DNA from: Dolomedes plantarius
Taxonomy: Eukaryota; Arthropoda; Arachnida; Araneae; Dolomedidae
Direction of reading: 5' to 3'
Assembly: GCA_907164885.2 (NCBI GenBank)
Contig: OU015493.1
Location: forward strand, 118,824,193 to 118,888,192
DNA length: 64,000 bases
In this document: piece after piece, positions 1 through 14,554 of the stretch
How positions within the stretch are numbered: the stretch's first letter is position 1
Layout: each line of letters opens with the position of its first letter
Translations under genes and position numbers: made by a program
The notes under the pieces: generated by a model
Seen by the model: only the letters and a program-made list of their open reading frames with translations
Told to the model about the DNA's origin: nothing
Databases searched by the model: none

Positions 1-593
1 AACAAGAAAAAACTTAGTAATTCTTGCAAACTATTGAAAAATTAAGAAAACAGATTCAAATGCCTTAGAAATATCATTAGCATTGAAATTGTTACCAATA
101 AATAGGAATGAATTGGACAATAGGAGAACGTATAAATTGTTCATATAGTATATATTATTCCAACAAGTTAACTAAAAATAGGATCCGGTCTTTGAAGAAC
201 TTTATTTTATTGCCAATGAATCATAATTTGCAATCTCATAAGTATTTTTAATATTTCATTTTGTATGTTTTTTCACGTTTTATTAATTTTATTTTTGTAT
301 GAGTTTTTGAGTTTTTCAGTGTAATACTTAAGTTTATATTAAGTCACAATTAAACCACACATTTGAATTAATCATTTATTTTGTACGCGTTATACGCCAA
401 CAGACTTACATAATTACTCACAATTATTAATCAAGTTCACTGCGTCTTATCTTATATATTGGATTTTAAATATATCAATCTCAATGCTGGGTTTAGTTTT
501 ACTTGTTTAAAGGAATCTGAAACACTTTTGCTTAAACGTGTACACTTGCATTGATTTATTTATATGTACATAAAACATGTCACATCTGACTAC

Positions 594-636
<43 letters not shown>

Positions 637-2493
637 TATATTAACCTACAGTCACTGTTTCAAAAGTGATAGTCCCCAATATTGTCTAACAAATATACCT
701 CAACCGAAAATACGTGTAGATGGAACAGATATTACACGCAGATAAATTAACACAGATATGTTGAGAGTAGCATTTATTTCGTTCTACAAAAGTTACGGAA
801 CTCTTCGACATTATGGCATTGTTTCTTCATCCTTAAATCCAGCTCTCCGGCCTCGCCCCGGACAGTCCGAATTACCTCACGCTGTGAGGACAAGCATTTG
901 ATAACAAAGACGGGTCCAAACAGAAACACCGAAAAAAATATATAAAAAATATCCGGGATTTTCAACAAATCGAAGACAGCTCATTGGGTAAGAGGCCCCC
1001 ATGTCGCGTGGCCCTCTTCTTAAGGCGGGGGCCCGCAAAGAACTGATCCCTTGACCTGAGGCGGATGTCCTACACGTTGCTGCTGAAACGGTGACGAATG
1101 GTTAGTGGACAGGACTTGTCTTCTTGGCCGCAAGTTAATGGATGAAGCCCGGATCAAAAGAGGATCCTTGTTTTGGTGGCCACAAGCTGTGACGCCGAAG
1201 GACATGTGCCATTTCTTTTACCGTGTGGGGAAAAAAATGTCTGTTGTTAACTCGCTATACTTGGAATTGGATTCTGAGTCATTGTTAATGCTGCTGTTCT
1301 GGGATCCCTCCCCCTCCTCTCCTAGCCTTGTTTTTCTCTTTGAAAAGCATTGTCTAGTGATTCCAGCTGTCTTCTTCATCATAAGCTCCCGTTGGAATGA
1401 CTTACAGTACATAGCATCAGTTGAAAAATAAGCTTGAACTTAGGGATGAGGCCACAGTGTTCATAGTTAGAAACACTGCCACCTCTCCCAACAAAATAAA
1501 TAGGAGTCGGAAGAATAGTCAAAAAGCATCATATTGTTCTTAAAATTCCTCTAACCTCCCTACACTTCTCTCGTGCAACTAAAACTGTTCGAACAAAGAA
1601 GTGAATGTATAGTTTTCAAATATATACTCTAAATTCAAATGCTATAAATTCTCAAACATTCAAGTCTCGATATTTCCTTTTTTCTTTGCAGCTCTACAAA
1701 TTTAATGACAGTGATAGATAAGTTTTTAGAACTTTTTTTTTTTACTATGAGCTTATGATACAACCCTATTTATTTGTCTTCTTATAAAAATAGTAATTCC
1801 TCTTAGTTTTTAAATAGAAATCTTGCAAAATATGAGTCTGAAAAATTTTGCTTTATTCCCTTTCATATGCTATTTTTAAAAAAATACTTGTTGGATCATA
1901 ATGCTATATGTTGGGCTTGCGCCTCAGTTGAGTTTTGCACTAATAATGCTCTTTTTTCAATAGCAACTTCAAAGAGTTGGATAGAATTCTATTAGAGTTA
2001 AAACTTATATACTTATGCATTTCTGAAGCCCTTATCAAAGTCGCTGACACATCAAATAGTAAATCTTTAAGTCACCATTGTGGAAGTTCTGTTTCCTTTC
2101 TTCATTTTAGATTTTTTCATAGCAAGGAGATGATAAAAATACTCTAAAGTGGCTAGATGACTGTTGCTATTTGCTTTGTACACCTTAAGGACAATCGTGT
2201 CACTTGAAGAGGAATATATTAATTTTTTTAGTATCTCTCAGCTTCTCCCCTTTACTTAAAACAAATGTTAATACACTAATTAATAATATTTACTTCTTAA
2301 CCGAGGCTTGGGTGAGGTTGTTCTCCAAGTTGCCTCTCCTCACTCCTTCCTAATGCACACACGTATTTTGTGATGCATCAAATTGTAATGTCGTGCCTCC
2401 TGGTAACACTTATAGCTGATGTCCCTTCTGGATGTGCCCCGGAGATTCTCTGTGGGAGAAGATGGTATTTTAAAATGGAGGGATTTTATTACA
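1..2493. other. Intergenic DNA without recognised gene
   Basis: A (TA)n tract lies at about 595-632. A GC-richer stretch at 830-1330 holds a 108-codon frame (1105-1431) with no domain I recognise. The rest is AT-rich and featureless to my reading. Confidence 0.5.
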
Positions 2494-3172
2494 TCTAAAT
2501 ATATAAAACAGTTCCGTAACTGACTGACTGACTGACTGACATACAACGCACAAACCAAACCGCTGGACCTAAAGGGCTGAAATTTTGCATGGCGATTCTT
2601 CTTATAGTGTAGGGGTGCACTAAGAAAGATTTTTGAAAAATTCTACTTAGGTTTTTTAAAATTAAATTTTTAAGCTGTCTTAGTAACTTTTTTTAAGTTT
2701 GCATTTGAAATAATAACTTGAGGGTTATAAAATTTATATCACGAGAACGATCATAAAAATTCCTTTAAAATGAAATCTTTTCCTCCATTTTCAGATATTT
2801 GGTGAATTTTTAAAGATTAATTTTTAGAATTTAATTTATTAAATGCTGATCACGAGATTTCTTTTTCTGGTACTTTAAATACATTTATCGTCACGTCCAT
2901 AACAATGAAATAGACAAAAAATATTTTTTCCCTCGCTAATGACGCAGACGATCGGACATTATCAAAAAAAGTATTAAAATACAGTAAAAGATATTTTCCT
3001 CAAACTGTACTATATTAACTGTACTATATTCTTTAGTATGTCCTATTAGATTTAATTTGAATATTTTCTTCTACATTATTTTGTCTATAAAAATATCTCT
3101 TACGATTATTTTATAAATATATTTTTTTGTTTTTTTTTACATCAATTGTATACATTGATCGTCATATTTATT

Positions 3173-3207
<35 letters not shown>

Positions 3208-3299
3208 TATTATTATTATTATTTTGGCATTAATTGCATACATTGACCATTGTATTTAATTTGAATGCACTCCGTAGCGAAGTGTAGGTTTTTAGCTAG
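2494..3299 (+). mobile_element. Non-autonomous Helitron, family A, copy 1
   Basis: An 806-bp element beginning TCTAAATATATAAAACAG and ending in AGCTAG, inserted between A (2493) and T (3300) as Helitrons do. Just before the end the sequence CACTCCGTAGCGAAGTG can form the usual short 3' hairpin. It carries TGAC repeats near the 5' end and an internal TA/ATT microsatellite (about 3178-3223). It has no coding capacity. Confidence 0.85.
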
Positions 3300-4061
3300 T
3301 CTCACATAAATGTCCTTTTCTGTTGAAACAAAGCAGGGAAACAAAGTGTCTTGGAATTATGAATAATTTTTTTTTATTACTGTTGCTATTCTTTGAAGTC
3401 AAAGCTTACATAGCATTGAATAGTAATAATTAACTCTCCCGTAATAACTGCAATCCATATAATTATAAAAACTCAATGAAATTAAGCTATAATGTTTCTT
3501 TTTAAAAGCCTCAAATTAAAATTAAAAAATTATAATGAATAATTTAATATTATTTCCAAAAATGAGAATTAAATTTATTTCATTCTTGTCACTTTTCGAT
3601 AAATCTCGGGAAAATTTCTTCCGCATTTGTAATGCAAGTTTGCCTTTTACCCTTGATAGTAACAATTACAGTTACATTTGTTTTTGGCCTTTAATAACGG
3701 AAGATAAAATTCATTTCGCAATTAACTAATTAAACATTAATAATTTAATTATCTATTTCATACTTTCATTATAGAATATATATTTCTTACCTTCTGCATG
3801 GAGAAAACAAATTTCTCCTAAAGAAATTACGCCGAAATGTTTTACACATGCAAATGAACAAGAAATAAAAGAGTTTTCGTACATAATGGTTTTTTTTTTT
3901 TTAGCATGCGATGTAAGCACAGCATGCTTCCTTTAAAATTTCTCTTTAGAAAAGTATCCTTAGTGATTTTTCCTTAAATATAAAGGTTGGAAAAGAGAAA
4001 GATAAAACCCGGTAAGAAATGGGGACTATATAATTCTTTGTCGGCTGGTGCACGCAAAATC

Positions 4062-4172
4062 CGTCGTGGCTGCAAAGTCCTCCAAGTTCACAAATATATC
4101 TCTGGAGGTGTGGGGTCAAGTGTTCCGGTCTCGGCACTTGACTCGGTTCTAAATTAAGGGATCGGTTTGTAG
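4062..4172 (+). mobile_element. SINE type 2 internal fragment
   Basis: About 110 bp matching the body of the SINE at 38515, including TCTGGAGGTGTGGGGTCAAG and CACTTGACTCGG. Both ends are lost. Confidence 0.65.
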
Positions 4173-4415
4173 AGGATAATGCTGATTACCTATATGGTGC
4201 ACCTTAAATAAATGGCCAGCAGTCTCGGCTGTAAATGTAATGGATTAAGTTCCAAAATTGCCATATGTGACAACAACGACACATAATACTTTGTGTATAA
4301 GATTCAGATTTCAATGAACAATGAACCACTATAAATGTATATAGAGTTTATGAAGTATTTGTAGGAACTTTATCATTCTCAAAAAATCTAAAAAGAGCAT
4401 TTAGTTTCTACTTTA

Positions 4416-5192
4416 TCTATATATGTAAAACAGTTCCGTAACTGACTGACTGACAGACAACGCACAGACCAAACCACTGGACCTAAAGGGCTGAAATTTT
4501 GCATGGCGATTCTTCTTATAGTGTAGAGGTGCACTAAGAAAGATTTTTGAAAAATTCTTCTTAGATTTTTTTTAAAATTAAATTTTTAAGCTGTTTTTGT
4601 AACATTTGTTAAAGTTTACATTAAAAATAATAATTTGAGGGTTATAAAATTTACATCACAAGAAAGATCGTAAAAATTCCTTTAAAATGAAATCTTTTTT
4701 GAATATTTACCCCCATTTTCTGATTTTTGGTGAATTTTTAAAGATTAATTTTTAGAATTTAATTTATTAAATTCTGATCACGTGATTTTTTTTCTGGTAC
4801 TTTAAATTAATTTACCGTCACGTGCATAACAACGAAATAGACAAAAAAAAATTTTCTTGCTAATACGGCAGACGATTAATCATTATCCAAAATAATATTA
4901 AAATACAGTAAAAGATATGTTCCTCAAACTATACTGTATTAATTGTACTATATTCTTTAGTATGTTCTAATAGGTTTAATTCAAATATTTTCTTCTACAT
5001 TATTTAGTATATAAAAATATCCGTTACGAGTTTTTTATAAATATATATTTTTTTTTTTACATCAATTGCATATACATTGATCAGTGTATTTATTATAAAT
5101 ATATTAATACATATTTCTGGCATTAATTGTATACATTGACCGTTGTATTCAATTTGAATGCACTCCATAGCGAAGTACAGGTTTTCAGCTAG
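4416..5192 (+). mobile_element. Non-autonomous Helitron, family A, copy 2
   Basis: A 777-bp relative of the copy at 2494, starting TCTATATATGTAAAACAGTT and ending TTTTCAGCTAG before a T. The 3' hairpin region reads CACTCCATAGCGAAGTA. The two copies are in the same orientation about 1.1 kb apart. The internal microsatellite of copy 1 is almost absent here. Confidence 0.85.
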
Positions 5193-5744
5193 TCTACATA
5201 TATACTACCATGTTATATTTTTAAGTCCTGTATTTATCTGATCTTTGAAATGTGTAATAGGAACTCAGTAAAAAATGCATTAAAATTTCTTCCTATTATC
5301 TTTCAGCTAAAAATGTGCTAAATTATATTTTTTTTAAATTCCTTATCGATTAAAATATTAAACTGGGAAGATCAGATAAATTTAAAAAAAACTCCTTTTT
5401 TTAAGACGTTTCTAGAGGAATTTTGAGATGAAACAGCCCTTGTTTTTCTTTGCTCCATTTCACAACAAAAGGTGACTTAAGCCCCACGGGTTGGATCGTT
5501 CACTTTTTCGGCAGTTATTTTGAATATAATGGTATCCCGCAGCTCCCACTATTCATATAGAGAGAACCGCATTTTGGCAGCAGAGCTCTTTCCTTACGGG
5601 TATCCTGCTGATATCCATAAAGCCGCTTCTTGTGTATACATTTTTGTCAGCAACTATTATAAGAAATGCCTTTTGAAAAGAAAATATGGTAACATAAAGA
5701 AGATAATTTCTTGACTTTCATTCCCAATTTCTTTCGCTCTTATT

Positions 5745-6660
5745 CTAGGTGTGAGGTTTTTTTTGTAAAACAAATATAAACAACAAAAGTCAACGGTTTC
5801 TTTTCTTGGCAAAGAAATTATTTAAGATTTCAGGTTACTCCTTATTCTAAAATATTACTAAAATTTGCAAAAAAAATTCTTAATTGTCCCATATTTTAAT
5901 CGAGGATTTTTTTTAGGTAAATGAATACGTAGTTTATTATGATGCTTATCATTAGGGATACGTAATTTTCGTATTTACGAAATAGATGCGAATAGATGCG
6001 AAATTTGCCGATATGAGAGAATAAATGCGAAAATTATTTTTTTACTACTTTTCGGCGAAAACTCGGTGATAAACGGCTTTTAAAGCAAAATTTGGCAATA
6101 ATAGTGATAATTTATTAAAATAATTGCTTATCTAAGACCATCTACGGTCTTTAACTGAGAGATCTCACTCTCAAAATTTTCTTATTACTTATTGCTAAAG
6201 ACAATAAGAGAATGTGGAGACTTCTACAACGGTAGCTTTTAATTAAGAATTTTGATACTTACCAAGTAAGTAAAATTGGGATTTTCTTAAATAAATAAAT
6301 AAATATATATATATATGCGAAAAAATGCGAAATTTACGTACCCTTACTTATCATGGATAAATATCCAGCTTTGAAAATAAGATAAATTATGAATTGGGAT
6401 CTCTTATTCAAGGTGGGATATTTTGTAACACAAATAAAAACAACAAAAATCAACGGTTTCCTTCACTGTACAAAAATGATTCGGATTCCAGGTTACTCCT
6501 TATTCTAAAATAACTAAAATTTGCATAAAATTTTTAATAGTCCAATAGTTAAATGGAGGAATTTCCATGAGGATGAATACAAAGCTTATTATGATGTTCA
6601 TAATGAATACCCAGCTTTTAAAAATAAGGTAAAATATTCGGCCAGATTGGGACATGCAGA
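5745..6660 (+). repeat. Diverged direct duplication
   Basis: A segment of about 250 bp starting near 5745 recurs near 6410; both contain AAACAACAAAA.TCAACGGTTTC and GGTTACTCCTTATTCTAAAAT. The first copy is interrupted by the hAT-like MITE at 5953. The copies have diverged, so the duplication is not recent. Confidence 0.75.
5953..6346. mobile_element. hAT-like MITE with perfect 8-bp target duplication
   Basis: A 394-bp element with ends TAGGGATACGTAA and TTACGTACCCTTA, flanked on both sides by CTTATCAT (5945-5952 and 6347-6354). It is rich in GATGCGAAA-like motifs and has no coding frame. Confidence 0.85.
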
Positions 6661-7547
6661 AAAAACACTATTACAGATGAAACTTAATAGTTTTCGAAAC
6701 ATATACCTCTACGTCAACTTTGAGTATTTTCATATAAATGCAATGCTTTTTTTAATTATTTGTCGAGGCAAATTTTTTTTTAGTTTTTTTATGCGTTATT
6801 TGTTTTAACTCAAGTATCTGTCATTTATTACGGCATTTCTATTCTCAATATATATCTGGTTGTTTTTGTTCTATGCAAGAATATTCTATGTAAGATGGAA
6901 AAGTTTTATCTAGACATACTGACCCCACATACATGCGTACATGTTCATACAAGTATTACATATTTTTCAGGAAAATTATATTTCCAAAAATCTGTGAAAT
7001 ATTACTACTGTACAGTGTCAAAATGCTTACTGAAATCCGGATTACTTTCCCCAACAGGCACAAAATTCAGCTGTAAAACACTGCAACAACGACACACATA
7101 TTTTTAAATAACCCCCCTCCTTCCCCCAGTGGCGGCTCCAGTCCAGAGATTTGGACGGGGGGGAGGCAACTAAATTAAATAAAAGGTGAATAAATTATAT
7201 TATAGATACAAAGGAATAGTTCGGTAAACAATGCGCTTTCATACGAGATATATACAAGTAGATTTTTTTCTTATTCTAAAAATGTACGAGCTATATCTTG
7301 ATAATGTCCTTTATCGGTACACAACTGCAAGCAGAATTCTTTAAACAGGCTCAAAAATACTAAATCTTTCTGAAGAATTGGAGATGTTATAATAATTAGT
7401 TTGCTACAAACTAGAAGCAAAAAAAAAAAAAAGAAATGCAATTAAAGGATTTTAAAGAACCACGATCATTAATGGGTCTTCGTCTGTGCAGCTGATGGTA
7501 TATGCTATACAAATATCCTTAATGTTTTATTGGTAACTGTACTATTG

Positions 7548-7877
7548 CAGTCGAACCCCGTTATAACGAACTTCAAGGGACCAAAGGTTTTGTTCGCTTT
7601 ATCCGGTGGTCTGCTGTATCCGAACTGTTTAGAAAAATGCTAGAATTCAGAAAATGTATAACTCATTAGTTGCAAAGTGTATTCAATAATGATGTATTAA
7701 AAAATGATAAAAATATATTAAAAATGATAATGAATTAAATCGACTAAAGTCGACTACATTAAACTGACACAATACTAATTAAATTACGTATAATAGGAAA
7801 ACGACGGGAACAAAATTTTCATTCGTTATATCCATGAGTTCGTTATATACCGGGTTCGCTATAACGGGTTTCGACTG
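7548..7877. mobile_element. Pogo/Tigger-like MITE, copy A
   Basis: A 330-bp element with ends CAGTCGAACCCCGTTATAACG and the complement of the same type, followed by TA. Both ends repeat GTTCG/TATAACG motifs, and the interior is AT-rich without a coding frame. CAGTCGA termini and TA targets fit the pogo/Tigger group (inference). Confidence 0.75.
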
Positions 7878-8499
7878 TACCTGTAAAAGGATTACTGAAG
7901 GAATGAGGGAAATGTATTAGAGACAATCCTTCATAATTAGGCTCTTTTCCAAAAATGTAATTCTAACCGAAATAGTGAGGAATTTATTTTAATTATTATT
8001 AATTAGGTCCAACAACTCTTCGACTTTTGACTCCAGGGACCTTAGGATTTCTCTAAAAACTTCACAAGACAAACGTAAACAAATTCTTCCAAATATTTTT
8101 CGTTCAACGGAAAAAAATTAATGGTTTCGTTTTGTTTACAGTCGCAGAGCCTCACAACCATCATTTCACTCGGAGATTCACCCTTATAATTTCCATAGAA
8201 ATGGAAATTCTTGTCTCTGCAAACCCATCAAAAGCATCGAGAGTCAATTATTTTAATCTCTAAATTTATTTCTGGGGTAAATCTCGGTACCCCTATCCTA
8301 ACACACATTGCAGGCAAATATTTATTAAAAACATCCATACGGAGGCATTTCTCATGCAGCTCAATAGCTTGTACGGCATCAGTTATTTCTCCACATTTCA
8401 TTCTAAACCTCGCCCAGCGGGCTCTGCCGTTTGTGTATTCGCTGACACTGTGAAAAACAATTCCTAGATGTCCGCATCTCCTGCACGGAATAAAACAAA

Positions 8500-9075
8500 A
8501 TGCGGTTCATTTTTTTGCGGGTTCAACATGTGCTATCGGTAGCTTGCTGAGATTCGACTGGTGATGGCTGTCATCGTGGGCAGCCATATTTCATCCTCCG
8601 GGGAGAAAGAGAAAAAATCCCGCAAAAAAATCGACTTCATCAGGAAAAAACGTCACGCGTCCAATCACTTTGTGCACACAGTTACCCCCCGTATGCGGCG
8701 CTAGCGACGGCTACGCCCCGAGTCGTCCAGCGGAGACTCCCCGGGATTACCGCGGCAGGGGAGCCCGGTTCAGACGGCGGCTTGAAAGAAGGGGGTACGA
8801 AGTCAGTAAGTCGCATGTTAAGAGACGGTGGGTTGGGTAACCGGGAACATTTGTTTACACGAAAGCATCTGCGCGCACACATATATATTCGAGGAACTTA
8901 CCAAAGCATTAGGGAGATTAGATATTTGTCGGACGATTGTGTCCCGTTTAGTTACGACACGGCTTTTGTTGGGATATGTTTCAGAGGCGGTGCGGAATGC
9001 AAATTCCGTTCAAGTTTTGTAGAAAAGACATACTGCTTTATGCTATATTCTAAGAAAACTGAGAAAATTTGTTAA
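8500..9075. promoter_or_regulatory. GC-rich island of unknown role
   Basis: Includes a CpG-dense core at 8680-8790 (GCGGCGCTAGCGACGG, CCGCGGCAGG). A 97-codon frame runs over its right part (8782-9075) but has no recognisable domain, and I do not call it a gene. Could be a promoter, a non-coding exon or an enhancer. Confidence 0.25.
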
Positions 9076-10302
9076 TCAAATTTTTTTAGGAGTCGCGTGA
9101 GGTAATACGTTATTTTTACGCTTGTTGATGAATCTACGCGGTATGAGATCACATCCTTGCAAGTGTTATAAAGGTGCAAGTGTTATGTGCTAGAAGATGT
9201 GGTAAACCCATTAAGGACAATAAGAATGAAGATAAGGGTTCGATTAGGTGACAAATTCTACGAATGTTAAGTCTGAAAGTAGAGTTGACATTTATTCGAA
9301 CTGTTGAGGAACACTGAAGACAAGTTCTTCTATGTCTTCCTTTACACCAAAATGGAGATAAGTACTTAGCACAACCACCTATTAGCGGTAACCATATCGA
9401 GCAGAAACTTCTTTATTCAATGCATATACGTATCAATGCATAGTTAGAACAGGAGGGTGCCCCAGCGTAAACCTCTAATTTGAGACTCGTCATTAGATAA
9501 CAATGGGTTAAAAAAACAATAAACATCATCCGAGCAACATCCGAGCCCAGGAGAAAAAAATCCTTACTGGGCTTTTAAGGCTTACACCGGGGATCTATTT
9601 TGATGCCCAGGTCTGATCCCCTCTGCTCACTTTTCTTTAGAGCTCTCGATGAATCTTACCCCCTTACCCCATACCGCCGCCCCGTTGATCCCGAGTATCA
9701 AATTCTATTTAATTCAGGATTTGGTGCAACCCTAGGCCAAAAAACTTATCCCTTGCCCATCTGATAATGGTTCCCGTACCAACCATCCTGTTTGTAGGTA
9801 TATCCAATGGTTCATTCATATAAATTTAAACAACTATAAAGTTAAATAAACATTACACAGGAGCTTTCTTTAGTGCAATAAGTGTGTTTTGCAGTAACAA
9901 GCTAATATAATAGGAACTGTGTGTTGGTAATGTTGGTAATTGATTCGTGATTCAGTTCTCAACTAAATGCATACATGCATCACTGTATGTGTAAATGTAT
10001 GTATGTTGATGTGTGACCATGCAGTTTGATGAAGAACTATACACATCCCCCCCCCATTACTAATGCACACTACACTGATCACCCGGTCAAATCTCGCTCC
10101 TTTTCTACACATATGAGATCTAACCCACACACTGAAAGCCGAATGTTTTAATCGAGAAGGGCACTACATAATAGAAAAAATGTAGATTTAAAAAGCAGAG
10201 AAAACGAGCATATGATTAACACTCTATTTAAATATGACATAGATATTACACTTCAATGCGAAAGATTGCCACAAGAAGTAAAATGAAAATAAAAATTCGT
10301 AG

Positions 10303-10394
<92 letters not shown>

Positions 10395-13234
10395 CCTTGA
10401 CTATATACACAAACATGCGTTCAAGTCGCATTCAGGTGTAACTAAAATATAACTAAAACTAACAGTGTAAGAGTTAATATATGACATGACGCCTTAAAGG
10501 TTCATTTGGATTAAAAATTGACAAATCTGGATATTTCTTTTGCGCGAAGAATTGGCATAAATTTGTACATGGTGGGCTAAAACATATATAAAAACGTCAA
10601 ATAAACTATAGAAAAATATATCCCCAGTAAAAAAACTGGCGAAAACAGAAGAGTGTAACAAATAAAAGTTAAAAAAGTAATACAAAAGTAACATTCCTTC
10701 ACTAATTCTGTCACTTTTATATAAATATAAAAAAGACAGGTGCAAAAAAGGATTCTAAGATCATGATGACATCATCGTTGTTTAAAGATTTCTCGCTTTT
10801 TAAGCACCATGATTTTCTTTGAAACTCGGATCTTCATTAGTTTTCGATCAGAGTTCTTTTTTCCCTAACAAAAACAATAAATACGAGCACATAAATCTAC
10901 TCTAAATCAAGCGTGAATGCACTGAAACATAAGTCTCAACTGACATCTCGGTTCTCCCAATTAATACATATCTGTTCGTCGTTGAACAATGTCGTTGAAA
11001 CGTGTAAAAAGAAGTTTTATTTTATCTAGCCCGTTCAAACTTTCGGTAAAAATGTAAACTCGGATTGCTCTGTCTCACTTTTATACCAGTCCCTCAGCTG
11101 AAGCACATATCATCTCGCACGTCGAAAGAGGAGGAAAAAAATACTCATTCTACCGGATTCACTAACCGACTTAATCTTGGAGACTTGACCTCTGCTACGC
11201 TAATCCCTTGGCTGCAGGCTTGATTTTTATCGGTGTGGTCAGGCACAGGAGGAATGTCTCCTGAACTGATGTACAGTCGAAACGACATGCACACTCTTTC
11301 TTTGCCATGTGGTAGTAAGTACGCGGCATGTAAGACTCTAAATTTTGGGTTTGAAAAAGTATATAGAATCTAGAGATAGACGCTGGTAGAGGTAAAGGAT
11401 GTTGCTTTCATCTTCCTTTCTTAATACAAAAACAATAGCAAAAAATACTGATTTGAAAGGATAGGGAAAATATTTTTATATGCTATTGTTTCAGCTCTGC
11501 CGTTTGACTAATACAGTAGGTGGAGTAGAAAAGTTACAAAGCTTAGTCTTCGAGAAATAGTTTTGAGAAATCACTTTGATAAGAAACATGTTTACAGCTC
11601 TATATCTTTCTTCTTTCAAATGAAAAGTTATTTACTAAAGTGTAGGCGCATTTAAAAATATCTATACCAGGAATGTGTTCCACAACGATGGTTGGTCTTT
11701 CTTGAATACGTCTGTCTTGAATACGTCTTGAATTCATCTGTCAAGAATACGTTACATTTTATTCAGTTAGATAATTTTTTAATTATAAATAATCGATATA
11801 AAATGATGCACTTTTCAGGTGTTTTTGAGGAACGCTATTCGAAAAATGAGTGTTTCTTACATCAGCGGAATAATTCAGTCGGTAGAATACCAACTTTAAC
11901 ATTAGAAGGCCAGTGTTGCAATCCCAGTTTCAGAATGCGGTTGGTACATAACGTTTTATTTAATTTAAACAGGAACATTCAGAACAATAATACAACATTT
12001 TAAACGATTATTGCATTTGGGTATAAAAACATGTTATTCTGATTAATAATTTTTAATCAACATTTGCTTCAATATTTCAAAGTTCTTTTCAGGCATCTGC
12101 AGAAACTTGTGTACGCCATTATCCGGCTCCACTTGTTTCCTCTGCAGTTCAAACAGAGATCAAAAGCGACTACCTTATCTCCAGCGAGGGCAGATTTCAT
12201 GAAAGGCGGCATCCGCATTATCTACAATTTGTACAACTGGGAGCCTAAACTCATCTTAATGCTACAAATGCCCGTGAAACGGCTTCCGAGACCCAAATGA
12301 GCCACGCCAGCGTCTCAATTTCATAGTCTCATTTTCGGGTTAATTTAGGCGAACCTTAAAACGACGTGAACAATCGCTGCCTTCACTCAGTCCCCACGAA
12401 AACCGACACAGTCGTTCCGCGGGACTTTTTCCTTCATTAGCTGCTCACCGAAAGATTTCTCGGTACACTGTATGTACCACCTCTGGTATGCGACGCATCA
12501 ATGCCCTGGCATAAAAGATCTCCTGTTTCGGCTAGTAATCAGCAGTGTGTAATGATGAACATGTGGGCAAAAAAAAATGTCTGGTGGTGACATTTGTGGG
12601 ATTTTTTGAGGTACAAAACCTATTACTCATTCAATAAATGAATCTAGAAGCTATTATACGCTGCCATTCATAACTTTGAACGTCTTAAGCTTGCATCTTT
12701 TCCAGTGTATTTGAACGCGTGACAAAAGATAATACTTTTTCTAAGCGAATTTAAATAATTCTGATCCGTTTTGTTCCTCCATCTTTTTCTTCACATCAGA
12801 ACGAACTCTCTGGATTCATCTTCCATTTTAAACTTATTATATACCGTTACAAAATTTTGCTTTAGGAAAAGACAAAATGCAAACTGCGATTTTTTTTTCT
12901 ACTCGTGCTAGCCGTTTATGGTTCAAGCTGATATGTAAAGTTAAGCTCTTATTTTTAATTGTTATATTTTACACCATATATATGAAAAAAAAGAGCACAC
13001 TTTATCTATAAGAAAATATTCCAGTTTATGAGTATGTTTTACAGAGTACATGAGTATCTACAAAATTAATATGCATAAAAAAGACCTAAAATGTATTATA
13101 ATTTATAGAGCAAAGAAAGTTTTATTTAATGAATATAATTAAATTAAATTTCAATAGAGCAAGACAATTATTAACAGTAAGAATGCAGACAAAAACAAAC
13201 AGAAATCACGTACTCAGGGCTCCACGCACCATAA
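9076..13234. other. Intergenic DNA
   Basis: Apart from the TA tract at 10304-10392 I see no element with defined ends. The interval 12060-12460 is GC-richer, non-repetitive and contains AGATCAAAAG, a TCF-like site, so it is another weak candidate for regulatory DNA. Confidence 0.4.
10304..10392. repeat. (TA)n microsatellite
   Basis: About 89 bp of uninterrupted TA. Confidence 0.97.
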
Positions 13235-13420
13235 AGGCCTGTTCACATAGGAGTACGTTGCGTTGCGTTAAGGAAAAGATGACATTGAGACGAAAATAAA
13301 CCAATCATATGCCTCCAAACGATTAGCAATGAAATTTTTAACGCCTATGATTGGTTTATTTTCGCCTCAACGTCATCTTTTCCTTAACGCAACGCAACGG
13401 ACTCCTATGTGAACAGGCCC
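13235..13420. mobile_element. PIF/Harbinger-like MITE
   Basis: A 186-bp element with long inverted repeats beginning (A/G)GGCCTGTTCACATAGGAGT, flanked by TAA on both sides (13232-13234 and 13421-13423). Arms of about 75 bp face each other with a short spacer. A 3-bp TAA target is typical of the PIF/Harbinger group. Non-coding. Confidence 0.85.
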
Positions 13421-14059
13421 TAAGGCAGGATTCTGCAGCAGTAACGGAACTAAATTTAAATATCGAGGTAACCGACTGGTCTCGTCAACAGGAGGCCTAA
13501 CCGATTCAGTTACCTCAAGGGGGAACTTTCTGAATAGGATTCAGGTCTAACCAAAAGGCATCCCAAGGCCCCGAGATCCCCATTGAAACAGATAGTCAAA
13601 TCAAATGAAAGTACACGGACATCTTGCACTTAGGACTCAACGCACCATAAATGCAAGTACACATACAATCCTAATGAACGCAAATGAAAAGACAGAAATA
13701 CAAAAAGACAGAAATGCAAACAAGCGCACTTACCCGAAGTCAATGAGTAACGGTTATAGTTAACGGTTACAACAGCCAATTTGTTCGGCAGTCTATGTCT
13801 TATTTATAAGTTTTATTTCATGTAGAATTGTTCACATTCTTGTATTTTATTTAATGAATAGTATATTAGAAAATCAGTTATGTAATGATTAGAGAAACAT
13901 TACCAAAACTTATTTAATTTTATTAATTACTTTTAATGTTAAAATATCATCTCTCTGAAAACCATTACTACTTGTATTGCTAGTTCTACTCATTACTAGT
14001 TGTACATTCTGAATGGGAAGTAATATCGGTCTTTTCTTTTATGTTCACTGCTTATGCTT

Positions 14060-14519
14060 ATGGTACCCAATCCTACGATTTTTTTTCTTTCCTTCGTGAC
14101 AGAAAATGACCCTAAAATTTCCCATTTCCACTACACCCATTTAACGACAAAGCCCCCGCGACAGACTTTATCACGCTCAATGCACTCCACCGACGACTTC
14201 CACAATCTTTTACGCCATCACAACACCCGCTTCTGCATCGTGAAAAAATAAGTTGCAAAATCTCCCGTGAGCAACCCATACCCTTCGCGAGTTCCGTTTA
14301 GCGAGAAAATAAAAGGCGGGCCCCCCCTCCTCTAAACTTCTCTTTCTGCCGTGCCCCTCTCGAGAGAAGCGAAATGTCTAGATTCTGCGCGCCGATAATA
14401 TTCAAGACTTTGCCGTACAAAAGACGAGAAAGAAAAGAGACTACCACTTCTCCGCGGGCGTACGTTCCTTGTCTGTCTGAGGAAGGGGGAAGGGAGATTA
14501 GCATCACTTGTCGGTTCGG

Positions 14520-14554
<35 letters not shown>

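Noticed and set aside
1105..1431. 108-codon frame in a GC-richer patch
   Set aside because: No domain, no splice or promoter context and no similarity I can recognise; kept only as part of the intergenic note.
7128..7175. CAGTGGCGGCTCCAG-type sequence resembling a hAT terminus
   Set aside because: No matching inverted end or target duplication could be found within reach.
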